The position numbers and the translations under genes were made by a program. A stretch of 64,000 bases of DNA from Phallus indusiatus. Its lineage: Eukaryota > Basidiomycota > Agaricomycetes > Phallales > Phallaceae. The stretch lies in NCBI GenBank assembly GCA_027605045.1, contig JAQFWX010000015.1, forward strand, positions 294,455-358,454, read 5' to 3'. This document shows, piece by piece, positions 11,017 to 20,817 of the stretch. How positions within the stretch are numbered: the first letter of the stretch is position 1; each line of letters starts with the position of its first letter. A model generated the notes under the pieces. The model made no database searches and was not told where the DNA came from. It saw only the letters and a program-made list of their open reading frames with translations.

Positions 11017-12280
11017 AGGTATATTTATGTGTTCGTTAACGCCGAAAGGTGGCGCTGAATGAGGATAAATCACTTAGTATTACTCAGTACTCAGTGCTGT
11101 AACATAATCCAGAGCTGTACTAGTAAAAACCTACTTTGCGCCATTGGCGAGAATTTTATAAATATTGGTAACTGGGATTAAATACCGTTGATAAAATGAA
11201 AATGAGATGGTAGTTATTTTTCTACACAAAAAGTAGAGTCTTTCCCGGGCAGCACCATTGGTCAACGTCGAGTTGAATAGTTGGATCGATCATCGAAAAG
11301 TTGTCGGAAAGAGATCTGATTTGCAGGAGCCACCTGGAGCAGCGATCCTCATTAAAGACCACGTATAATAAAATTCGAATCGGGAATAGTGATGATACAG
11401 TTATGAGTAAGGTGAGTTTGGGTTGAATAGGTCGTATCGGCAAGGAATTTTCAAACTCCGAGCTCAAACTCTGAACGATTACTTTCATCCTCTTCATTGC
11501 TATCATCAATCATCAATATTTGTTCATAAGTTTACTAAAAACTGCCTCACCCATGCAGGTCGGGTGAATTGAAGCTCTATTAGTGGCGCAATACCTATCC
11601 CAATAAGTTCAGAAGGCACTGTCAATGAAGATTTATGCTGTTGCGTCTTCCTATTCAATGGATTTGCCTCAAATGCTCACACGCTCAATACGATTTATGG
11701 ATTTCAGTATGCTATTACATTGCTATTATGTTGCGTAAGCGGCAGTTTTTCAGTTTTTCGTTGCAATACGCACTTGTCGTCATGTTTTAATGGTAATACA
11801 TTCTTCTTTTTACTCCGATTCCGGACTGAATTGAATTGACGTGGAGTTTTTGTTCAGGGAAGACATGTCAATGTCAATGGATTAAACCTATTCCGAGTGG
11901 AAACTTCAAACTATTTATGGTTACGGTTATTCCTCTAGTCTTCGTGAACTAGTGCTTCTCCGACAATCTGGTCCCCAATCAACCGAAATCGAAGTCCTAA
12001 ATTGTTTCAAGTCAGGTAAGAATCCTCTTAATCAGCTATATTCAGTTTTTTTTTGTACTATATTCGAACACCATGTACTTATAATCTAAATTCATAGGTG
12101 TTTATACGTTTGATCCTCTCGTCTGTCCTAAAAGCAGACTGCCGGCGTTGTTCGGATATGAACCACTAATGAGGATGCACTTAGAAGTGCATTACAAACT
12201 CCGTTTTCGTATAAAAGCTTGACTTTATTCGGAATTAATTTTCTTCAACACGTCAGCTGCATCCTTCCACTCCACATAAT
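11017..12280. other. AT-rich intergenic, about 1.2 kb
   Basis: I see no gene. A 95-codon minus frame (11222-11509) lacks family motifs and splice partners. The right end holds the aspartic protease promoter, with a TATA-like 'cgtataaaag' about 75 bp before its ATG. Confidence 0.4.
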
Positions 12281-14269
12281 ATGTTGAGAATGCGCTCTGT
12301 TTTCCTTCTTGCTTCACTTGTTTCTGCCACTTTTGCACTACCACCCGTTCAAATACGTGAATCTTTTGTCACGGTGCCCATTGCTGCCCATGTAAATACG
12401 ACCGGTATCCATAATGTTCTCGAGTACGAAATATGGGGTCCTTTCCTCATTGCTTTCTTCGGTGCAATCTCATATGGATTGACGCAATGGAAATTTAATA
12501 GGCTGATCGGGCTCGGGCTCGTCGTTTTCTTCAGAAATCTCAGGCCGAAACTCCATCTTCGGACTCAAGTGTTAACACACCCGTCGTCAACAATGCGGTA
12601 GGATCATATTTTTTATTTGTTTGATCCTTCCTTCTTTACCTTTTATATCTGTGGCAGTTTTCATATATTGCCTCTGTTGGTGTCGGCACTCCCCCCACCC
12701 AATACAATCTCATTGTCGATACGTTCGTTCGTTTCTAGAATTTATTCTCTCATCAGATATTAATGTTCTCAATAAAATAGCGGATCGTCAAACACTTGGG
12801 TTGGAGCCATGACAGCTTTTAAGCCCACTTCGTCGAGCAAGGATACTGGCCAATTTGTCTCAGTATCGTATGGCTCTGGGTCTTTTGTAAGTGTGTTACA
12901 ACAGTTTTTTGACAATTATAATTCATTCTTGGAAGATTGGGAGGGAATGTATGACATTTTCACCGATCACCCAACCATTCGTGACTAGAAAAAATTATTT
13001 TTAGGGACTGATACAGTTACCCTGGCACCTGGTCTTGTCATTAACCAGCAAGGCATCGGTGTTGCTTCCCTCAGTAGAGGCATACGGGGTAAAGTCATGG
13101 AACTATTTTTACCTAAGCATAAAGCTAATCCCATTCAATTGAAGTCGATGGAATTTTAGGCCTTGGTTTGTCATTCTCTTTGAATCATCTGTGTGTTGAC
13201 CTAATGACAATGACGACTGTAGGTCCTACTGACCTTACCGTCGGCACTTTGTCTCCAAATATTACTGGAAGTGTCCCCACTGTGGTCGACGTAAGTTCCC
13301 CATCTCAAATACTAAACGTTTTTTTACCCGAGCTTTCTCCCTCACAGAATCTTTTTTCTCAAGGTTTGAATGGTAATATTAGCTATTGAGATAGCATGCA
13401 TTGACACGCCAGCATTTTTAGGCACTATTACTTCAAATATCATTGGCGTTTCGTTCGAACCACTAACATCAAATCTAACCTCACCATCTCAAAAGAATGG
13501 TGAAATTACTTTCGGGGGCGTTGACTCATCCAAATTTACGGGACCAATTACATTCGTCCCCATTACCAAGTCATTTCCAACCAGTCGATACTGGGGAATC
13601 GACCAAAGTATCACGTGCGTCACTTCAAAGCTAATCAGAATTGTTTTCTTAATCATTTTACGAGTAGATTTGGCAACACTACCATACTACCCACCACAGC
13701 TGGTATCGTCGGTAAGACTTGAACATGTCACAAATGGAGATTCGACCTGATATCTCCAAAGATACGGGTGCTACGCTTATATTACTCAACAACAATGCTT
13801 TCGCGCTGTATCAACAGGCAACCGGAGGTGTTATCGACAACTTTACCGGTCTTTTACGGGTTACTACCGCTCAGTTCAACAATTTACCGAATCTTGATTT
13901 TCATATTGGAGGTGTAAGTATCACACGTTACATATTGCTGATGATATAAGGTTTACCTAACTCTACAAAGACAACGTTTTCTCTGACGCCTAATGCTCAA
14001 GCCTGGCCACGTGCCCTGAATGGTCTGATAAACGGAAACGCAAACAGCATTTATTTGATTGTAAATAGCCTCGGTTCCAGCTTGGACAATCCAGGCTTTA
14101 ATTTCGTTAATGGGCAAACCTTTTTGTATGTATTTCAGTTTTTTATCCTGTTATATCCACTTCTTAGGGATACTTCGGTTTCAGGGAACGCTTTTACTCT
14201 GTTTATGACACTGGAAACAAACGAGTTGGTATTGCGACTACACCGTTCACGAATGCTACTACCAATTAA
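12281..14269 (+). CDS. Secreted aspartic peptidase (A1, polyporopepsin-like)
   Basis: Pepsin-family endopeptidase, expected to be secreted. Signal peptide MLRMRSVFLLASLVSATFA, then a propeptide with an Arg-rich stretch (DRARARR). The first catalytic motif DTGSSNTWVGA is split by an intron after GAT AC. Then come GSGSF-IGREWTDTVTL, GVDGILGLGPTDLT, FGGVD and the second catalytic motif IVDTGATLILL, again split inside the Asp codon, and a C-terminus FLERFYSVYDTGNKRVG. Exons after the first: 12502-12597, 12658-12722, 12781-12886, 12936-12948, 13005-13088, 13145-13165, 13223-13290, 13348-13363, 13422-13614, 13668-13711, 13762-13913, 13971-14125, 14185-14269. With exon 1 as 12281-12391 the model is 402 aa. 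The first intron border is uncertain: the better donor at 12424 shifts frame by one. Three exons are 13, 21 and 16 nt. Confidence 0.9.
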
Positions 14270-14511
14270 AGCGTTCATTTCTTGTCAACGTACCGTTTAC
14301 GATTGTTTTAGAATGTAAGAATGAGAAAGTACTTTTTTTTAGCTGTAGAAAGGCTGCGAGAAGCGGCGTGTGTTATTCTGTCACATTGCCATTCAGTCGT
14401 ACTTAAAGTCGTGATGCAAAAAAAAAAACAACGCAATTCTCTTACTCAAACCCAAATCATCTTATTGAACACATATACATAAGACAATGACAAGCGATGA
14501 TCCTACAAAAA
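14270..14511. other. convergent 3' flanks
   Basis: Short spacer between the protease and the converging metallo-hydrolase fragment; poly(A)-rich 'gcaaaaaaaaaaca' near 14417. No coding signal. Confidence 0.4.
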
Positions 14512-15135
14512 CTATGCCTTTGAAGGTATATACTTCGGCAGAAAACTGGTTTCTTTGTTTTCCTCGTACCATTCGTAGTCATGAGCAATCACTATAAGGA
14601 CTTCATGCTTCTTTCTGAGCTGTTTCACTCGCTCGATGTGTAATTCAGCTGTAGCTTTGTCAGCATGTGCGCAAAATATCAACCCCCCTTGTTCGTTCTT
14701 TATGCAAGGAATTTTTCCACCGTCAAATAATTTAAGATGGTGACAAGTATCCCCCGCAAGAAAGATCCATCCTCCTGTAGAGGACGTTCGAGCTAAAACG
14801 TTGATATGCCCGTCTAAGTGGCCGGGAGCGTCAACGATGTATAGCGAACCATCGTTGAAAAAATCGAAAGCTTGAGGAAAGCCCGCTATCGAAGTCTGGA
14901 ATTCCGAACTGTCCAAATAACGAGTTCGTCCGTCATTAGGAACATAATCAGCCGAAAAGCTCGACGTAGGGTTTTGTGGATAGGGATTCTCTAAGAGCTT
15001 GCGCGATCCACCGCCGATAACGAAGGTCGATTTAGGAAACAAAGATGCATCACCAATGCTTAAATATCAAGGTCAGACGATAATTCAAGCTCCCAAAACA
15101 CAAAACTTACTGATCAAAGTGAAGATGGCTCAAAA
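14512..15135 (-). pseudogene. Metallo-beta-lactamase-fold lactonase-type hydrolase, 5'-truncated
   Basis: The C-terminal two thirds of an MBL-fold hydrolase of the quorum-quenching-lactonase-like type. Exon 15111-15135 carries the start of the metal-binding motif (LSHLHFD) and joins across the intron 15059-15110 to exon 14512-15058, giving SHLHFDHIGD (HxHxDH). Next come FVIGGGSRKLLENPYP, the metal-ligand region VDAPGHLDGHI, and FLAGDTCHH. The C-terminus HDYEWYEENKE...FLPKYIPSKA is intact. Immediately upstream (to the right) sits a 130-bp palindrome. Beyond it I find no N-terminal exons of this family, only the beginning of an unrelated DUF6533 gene. I therefore call it a truncated gene fragment. 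The alternative is that the N-terminus is supplied by the palindrome arm, which reads in frame into it. Confidence 0.75.
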
Positions 15136-15265
15136 CATCAGTGATCTGGGTTTGCAACTTCGGCAATCCTGGATGACTTGGCGCGGTCTGGGAGTTTCAG
15201 CTGAGACTCCCAGACCGCGCCAAGTCATCCAGAATTGCCGAAGTTGCAAACCCAGATCACTGATG
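15136..15265. repeat. 130-bp near-perfect palindrome, copy 1
   Basis: Two arms of about 61 bp meet at the centre TCAGCTGA. The outer ends are CATCAGTGATCTGGG and CCCAGATCACTGATG. Only two arm mismatches are visible: cggcaatcctgg versus cggcaattctgg, and one base beside the centre. An identical copy in the same orientation occurs at 16093-16222. No convincing target-site duplication flanks it. A single strand would fold into a long hairpin. Confidence 0.95.
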
Positions 15266-15313
15266 TAGGATATCAAAAAGACGAAACTCTGCTCTGTGAT
15301 GCAAAAGACTGAC

Positions 15314-15583
15314 CTCCAAATAAACCTGAGCTGTGAAACAGTTGAGGATCCATTTGTGTTTTTGGAAAGATATCAGAGGGTCTCACCTCGCGGGGAAATG
15401 ACAGAATCGCATCATACACCATAGCGGTAAATATTGCAACTAAACAAGTCATAAATAAGAATATGTCTAAGGGAGATACAGAAGGAAAATCCAACTTGTT
15501 GCATAATTACTGATATACATCATACGCAAGTTCGTCCGCAGGGCCTCTAGCTGGTCTTGAATTACCATCGGATTTGACGACAT
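15314..15583 (-). pseudogene. 5' fragment of a DUF6533 seven-helix gene
   Basis: Three spliced exons on the minus strand (15511-15583, 15387-15439 and a 17-nt exon 15314-15330) encode MSSNPMVIQDQLEALRTNL, a first helix AIFTAMVYDAILSFPRE, then LRFIWR. This is the typical start of DUF6533-domain proteins of basidiomycetes, for which two longer copies are present in this window. A donor follows (gtcag at 15309-15313), but the next sequence is the 130-bp palindrome, and no second helix or later exons follow. It is therefore a truncated copy whose 3' part was lost or displaced by the rearrangement. Confidence 0.7.
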
Positions 15584-16092
15584 ACTGGTAGACGATTTGG
15601 TGCAACGCTAACTTGGGTATCAAAGGCGTCGAAGGATGGAATTACGTAGTGAGTATTGTAACGAGTTTCTCGAATCGCATACGCTCCGTCCTCCGCTGTC
15701 GTTGTACTGCCAGGCCTGTCGATAAGGAGTAAACCGGGTAAGTCTTGAAGCGAAAGATCTTCCCAAAAGAAAGCTGACCTTTGGTACCTCGCCCGCCCGT
15801 ATACGATCCTCTAAATGACATGGAAATTAGGACCTGATTCGATAACCGGAATAAAAAGCTGACCTGTGGTACTGTCTGGATGGATTCCGAGGTGCACCAA
15901 GGGCTGTGACAAGAGCTGCGCAACTCGGTGTTCAATGACCGTCGACCGATCCGGGGCTCCACGAGCCTCGACGTCACGACGCATATGTATTTGTCGTGAA
16001 GATCCATTTTTATTGCCAAAAATTCAAGTTTTTGTTTCTGATCCAATACTTATAGCTACGTTATCGATTTCAACATAATGTAATGATGAAGT
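15584..16092. other. unassigned segment between the two palindromes
   Basis: The minus strand has long open but unidentified stretches (for example RSTVIEHRVAQLLSQPLVHL and AYAIRETRYNTHYVIPSFDA) in different frames. They look coding-like, but I cannot join them into one gene or name a family. They may be decayed exons carried with the rearranged island, or the DUF6533 promoter. Confidence 0.35.
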
Positions 16093-16222
16093 CATCAGTG
16101 ATCTGGGTTTGCAACTTCGGCAATCCTGGATGACTTGGCGCGGTCTGGGAGTTTCAGCTGAGACTCCCAGACCGCGCCAAGTCATCCAGAATTGCCGAAG
16201 TTGCAAACCCAGATCACTGATG
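16093..16222. repeat. 130-bp near-perfect palindrome, copy 2
   Basis: Identical, as far as I can read, to copy 1 at 15136-15265, including the same two arm mismatches and the same orientation. Flanks differ (gatgaagt on the left, caatagtgg on the right), so this is a repeated unit and not one large duplication that includes its surroundings. Confidence 0.95.
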
Positions 16223-16504
16223 CAATAGTGGACTTTGAGTCTGTTTGAGGTTCGTTCGCTTTCATAAAGGACTATTCTTACTATGAAAAGCTGATTTACA
16301 TAAAGTCTACATAACGAGGTATTATTTTCTGTCGACTCTCGACGTGCCCCAAACTGCAACGGTGCGTGGGGCCTCCGTTACATGGTTCTAAGAAGTTTAA
16401 GCATATTAAAATTATATTGTTGTATACATTTTCCTATTTGCGTACGGCATACTTAGAATAGAATAGGGAATATGATGGAATCATGAGCTAAATACTACAT
16501 CCTA

Positions 16505-17360
16505 CTAGTATGGAATTCCACGTTGTATCTTGGTTAAAAGGGTAGCCCCGTGGTAAACGTCGGGATCGTATTGTTTGACTGGAACCCGCTGTTCACTACA
16601 TTCACGTTTACAAGCAGGCGGGGGTCTGGAGGAACGATTGGAATAATAATAATCGGGGTTTATGGCTGAGACAGAGCTATGCTCCCTGACGTTTTCCGTT
16701 TTGATATACTGGGAGTTATTGAAAAATGCTAGGGAATGTTCTTCGGATTCTTCTTTTTTGATGAAGTCATCGTCTGTTACAGGTGAAGCGGTAGATCTGG
16801 TCGCATAAGATCCATCAGGAGAGTAAAGCTCGCGGTGTTTTGTGGCATAGTTGTAACGACTGGAGTCATAATTGGAGGCGGTCCCGCGATAAGCGGCATA
16901 ATCTCCCGAATATTTCCCGGAGTTGTCAATGGGTCTCATAGCGGATGCTGTCCACCCAGGAGGTGGGTCATCAGGGTTTAAAACTGAGAATTCTCGAGCT
17001 AATTGTTCTTTATAACTAAGAAAAGAGTATTGTTAGGTATATGTTTGGGATCGGGAACTAGATTATGTTATGAACGTACTATTCTTTCCATTCAAAGGCC
17101 AAATCCTCGTTGCCTCCAAAGCCTAGATGCATGTGTCGAAATTTTGCCTCCATTAGTTTCATGGACCAATCATTTATTTGGCGGGTGCTAGGAGACGGAC
17201 TTCGAGCTCGGCATTCTGCGACGAATAGGTTTTCCCAATCTTCTAGCGAGGACTGCGAACTTGGTGAATCAAAACGATAAGATTCTCCTCGTCTTTTTTG
17301 CATTTGTGATGAATAATCGGATTCTGCGCGTGAGGCTGAACGACGGGAGGAAAAGCTCAT
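16505..17360 (-). CDS. Hypothetical Ser/Tyr-rich 263-aa protein
   Basis: Two exons (17080-17360 and 16505-17015) join in frame across a GT-AG intron as GAA TA|T TAT, giving 792 nt and 263 aa. It begins MSFSSRRSASRAESDYSS and has a central region around WKEYYKEQLAREFSVLNPDD and WTASAMRP. A Tyr/Ser/Asn-rich tail follows with two sumoylation-like acidic Lys patches (FIKKEESEE, YIKTENV). No membrane segment or signal peptide. No family recognised; composition suggests an intracellular, partly disordered regulatory protein. A TATA-like 'atatataca' lies upstream near 17456. Confidence 0.65.
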
Positions 17361-17957
17361 GGTGAGATGAGAATAGGGGGATTAGTGGAGGGGTGCAGGA
17401 AATGTAGGAGTGAGGGTTGTGTGTTGGTTCATTTTGCCTTCGCACTTCTTTGTTTTTATATATACATGATGAATGAAAGTCCTTACTGCTATGGACCGAG
17501 GAAGGACGATCATTATAGACTTCATGGGCATGGACCATGCTTCTTTCAGTATGAGATACAAAGGTCGGCTAAACCCGTCCTTTGTTATATCCCAAGTGCA
17601 CAACTACTAGACTGTGTCCATATATGTTTCAAGTGTTTGATTGAGTCAGACCACAATGAAGACAGTCGAGTGCGAGAGAGAGAAAAACTCGCGCTTTTGA
17701 ACCCAAACTGGATCGGACGTTTGGTTAGTAATAAAAATTATTGGATACGTCCCTTTTGTGTGTTCAGAAACAAATCGCTCGAGATGGACATCTAGCGTGT
17801 AGCTTAAACTTCTTCAAATGTTTCCTGTCGTCCAGCAATCGCGGTGTATGACAATTTCGAAGCTAAGAATAGCGAGCAAACAAAGCCGAATATTACCATT
17901 ACACATTGGGCAAACTTGTTACAGTTGATCATTGCCAAAGGAATTCCACATAGCAAG
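17361..17957. other. intergenic, promoter of the upstream minus gene
   Basis: Contains the upstream region of the 16.5-17.4 kb gene and the 3' flank of the WSC gene. A 142-codon plus-strand frame (17367-17795) has no splice or motif support and overlaps the promoter, so I do not call it. Confidence 0.4.
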
Positions 17958-19743
17958 TCAAAGAGCAGTCCCAGAGGGAATGATCAAAGTTAACTGTACA
18001 AGAATACATTCATTGATGTCGTAATTGGGATGGTTCGCGATAGGAGAATAAACGGCGTCAAGTCTGTCGTTTGCTGAAGTGTTACGACATAAACCCCATT
18101 GATTTGTTGTCCCGTCTGTTTGATCAAGGGCTGGAAATCCGACAAAGGGCAGGTTGTTCATACCGAGTTGCTGTATTGAATGAAAAAGAAACTTTGAGTT
18201 TTTACATGAAAACAGAGATAAAAACGTGTTGCTTACTCCTTGACAATAACCATTGAATGGGGTGTCTGACGAGAAGACGGTGAAAAATTGTGATTCGCCA
18301 ACTTCAGCTCGGAGGGTTACGGGGTTTCCAAGAACTGAGTATGGAACAATTTGATTGTTTACGAGTTCAAAAAATGGGATCCCTTGACATGGCGGATCGA
18401 AACAATCACCGCTCTGTCGGTGTCCGAGTATGTGAATACATGCAATTTCAGTACACTGTAGTGGTGCAAGAAGAAGAAAAAGTTATGAGACTCAACAGTT
18501 AAAATAAATTGTTGATCGGTTAGAGCACCAGGATTAAGTTGTTGCGCAACCAAGTTTATCGTGTCACCTTCACTGGTTACGCCCTGATAGCTGAAAGGAA
18601 AGTAATTAGCTGAATCACGACCGCCTCCCAAACATTGGTCGCTGCCAGTAGCGAAAGTCGTATTAAAAACATTCCCGTAAACTTGAATGACCCCATCTCC
18701 TCCACAGGCTTTGGTGAGATCACCATTGCAAGGAAGAGTGCAAAGTTCATTTGCTGTAACTGCGTAAGGCATGTAGTCATCACACCCTATTGATGTAGTA
18801 CATCAATATTTCCGGCAGGGACGACGTAATAGTTGAAGCACCTACAGCATTCACTACCGTTCTCAAGACCCATGACATTGAAACCGTTTGCAACGCAGGC
18901 TACGGCGCAACTAAGAGGGGTTGTCAATCCTGTAACAGAGACTTGGTGCAAAAGAGCTCGAGGATTTTGAGGGTCCCTAAACCCGGTTTTCTTTAGCACG
19001 TTAATTACCACAGCTACGAAAAGAAATATTGCCGTACGCAAAACAGCCTTGAAGCTCAAACTCGAAACTTGTCGTGTTAGGAGCAAATGAGGCAGCCAGG
19101 AAATCGACCGTGGCGGTGGATGCTGGTGGCTGCGTTGTCGTTGGTGTTGGAGGGGTTGAAAATATGTTCAAACGAAGTTCACCTCCGCATATGGTAGTCC
19201 CGTCTCCTGAGCAAGGTACATTGCAATCGGATTGATTGAGAACAAGACTCGAGGGGCTGTGAATGACGGTGTCGCAATCTAATGGCAAATGGCCGATTAA
19301 GGCAGGAACGAACAAGAAATATATACATATACCCACAGCATTCCTTCAGATATACAGCTTAGTGAAGTCATGCTATCAAAGCACACACGAAACAATCACG
19401 TACTCTTCCGAATTCGACACCAGCAAAGTCAAAACCTCCAGAAACGCAGAAAGATACACACGACGAAATGGTCATCGATTCCACGCTGGTGAATGAGGCT
19501 GTCCTCAAAGTACGGGAGGTCGTTGAATCACTAAAATGAGTTGAAGCAATCTGTCTGTAATACCTGTGACACTATAATCACTCACTAAAAGCATCCTAAG
19601 GCACTCCAGCCTGAAGGAATCCCTTGGGCGAATGTAGCCTGTAGAAGCTGAAGTTGTCACCCAACGAAACTCTTAGATCGGGGAAAATGTGATCTCACCT
19701 CGAACAGAAGTGCAGTCAGAAAAAATGGCTTTGAGAAATGCAT
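17958..19743 (-). CDS. Secreted protein with two WSC domains
   Basis: Signal peptide (MHFSKPFFLTALLF...ATFAQG), then two cysteine-rich WSC domains, putative carbohydrate-binding modules of wall sensors and secreted fungal proteins. Domain 1 runs from GCF...RTLRTASFTSV, through SCVSFCVSGGFDFAGVEFGR-ECYC, to CNVPCSGDGTTICGGELRLNIF. A Thr/Pro linker follows (STPPTPTTTQPPASTATV). Domain 2 runs GCFADPQNPRALL...CAVACVANGF...ECWCDDY...CTLPCNGDLTKACGGDGVIQVY. A Cys-containing C-terminal region of about 220 residues (QCLGGGRDSANYFPF... to PSGTAL) is not recognised. One exon is only 7 nt (19337-19343) and completes ECYC. In both WSC domains an intron splits the aromatic codon of the EC[YW]C motif at the same phase. 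No transmembrane helix seen at the C-terminus. Confidence 0.85.
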
Positions 19744-20817
19744 GTCGGAGTTTTTACTGCCTCAGCTATGAATTGAAGGTGTCTCCTTAAAAGCGTGAAT
19801 TCGCTTACTGTGATAATTCGGCTGTCATCGATTCATCATTTCACGACAGGCACGAATGGAATATTATAATAATGATCGACACGGTGAACAGATGCAATCA
19901 CGTTATATAACTAATTGTGAAAACTGTTCTCAACATAAACAAACGAAAAGATCAAGAAAAACCTACTCATAGAACAGTGATATCCCCCTTAGCAGCTGAC
20001 TGTCAGCGGTCTGCCCACATGATACTCTAGGAACGTCTGTCAACTCGGTGATTTCTTGAGTTTTTTGAAATAAAGTTCCTGTGCCTCGTGAAAAACATTG
20101 AAGCATTGACCAATCGTGCTATGGCACATGGCAGTTGTACCGTTGACAATTTGCTGAAGGAATCGATATACCCGATGAGGAGACACGTGCAGGGTGACTA
20201 TACAACGAACTAGTTGATCATCTTGTTGAAGGTAAATTAAGGTAACATCCAACCCGATTAAACCTCAACGTCGGTTCCCATTACTATAAAGATGTCATGT
20301 CAAGACCATGAAACCTAACGTCTCCATCATTCCATCATCATTGCTCTGGGCTGCATATTCAACGGATAATTAACGCGTCTGAGAAAACAAGAATTTGAAA
20401 GGAAGAGAATATACAGATGCAGATGCAAACAGCGAGCGACGAAGAATAACCGGTAACCACTTGATGAGGATGCAGGAGGTGAGTGAACTGATTTTTTGAA
20501 AGTTTGAAAGTTGACTTGAACTTACGATATAGGAATGAAGAACTCAAGTATTTGCCTTGTAAACCGATACGAGGCTCACTCAAGTCCGATCATGCGTGCG
20601 CGCATAAACTTGTATCATGAGCGCATGAGTGGCAGTGCTCATCCAAGGCTGTTTCGTGGTCGGAGCTATTTTGGTTTTGATTACGTACGTGAAACTATAT
20701 TTCACACTCCGCTGCCGTCGGCGACCCGAGGCACTCAGGAGTGTGACAATGCTTTCGAGCCTCACCACCACACGTCTTTGAGCTGAGGCAGATACCCCAA
20801 CCTCAACGTCTTACATT
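19744..20817. other. intergenic, about 1.1 kb
   Basis: Divergent promoter space between the WSC gene (-) and the secreted-protein gene (+). Short frames (20040-20252 -, 20359-20583 -, 20535-20786 +) carry no motifs. I see no RNA gene. Confidence 0.4.

Noticed and set aside
11222..11509. 95-codon minus-strand frame
   Set aside because: No motif, no neighbouring exons with matching splice ends, AT-rich intergenic context.
14999..15268. Apparent 89-codon plus frame and its 111-codon mirror at 16024-16359 as a shared small protein family
   Set aside because: The shared part is only the palindrome read through on each strand; the remaining sequence is unrelated.
17367..17795. 142-codon plus-strand frame
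   Set aside because: It overlaps the promoter of the minus-strand hypothetical gene and has no family resemblance or splice partner.
20040..20252. 70-codon minus frame upstream of the WSC gene
   Set aside because: No start context, splice signals or motif.
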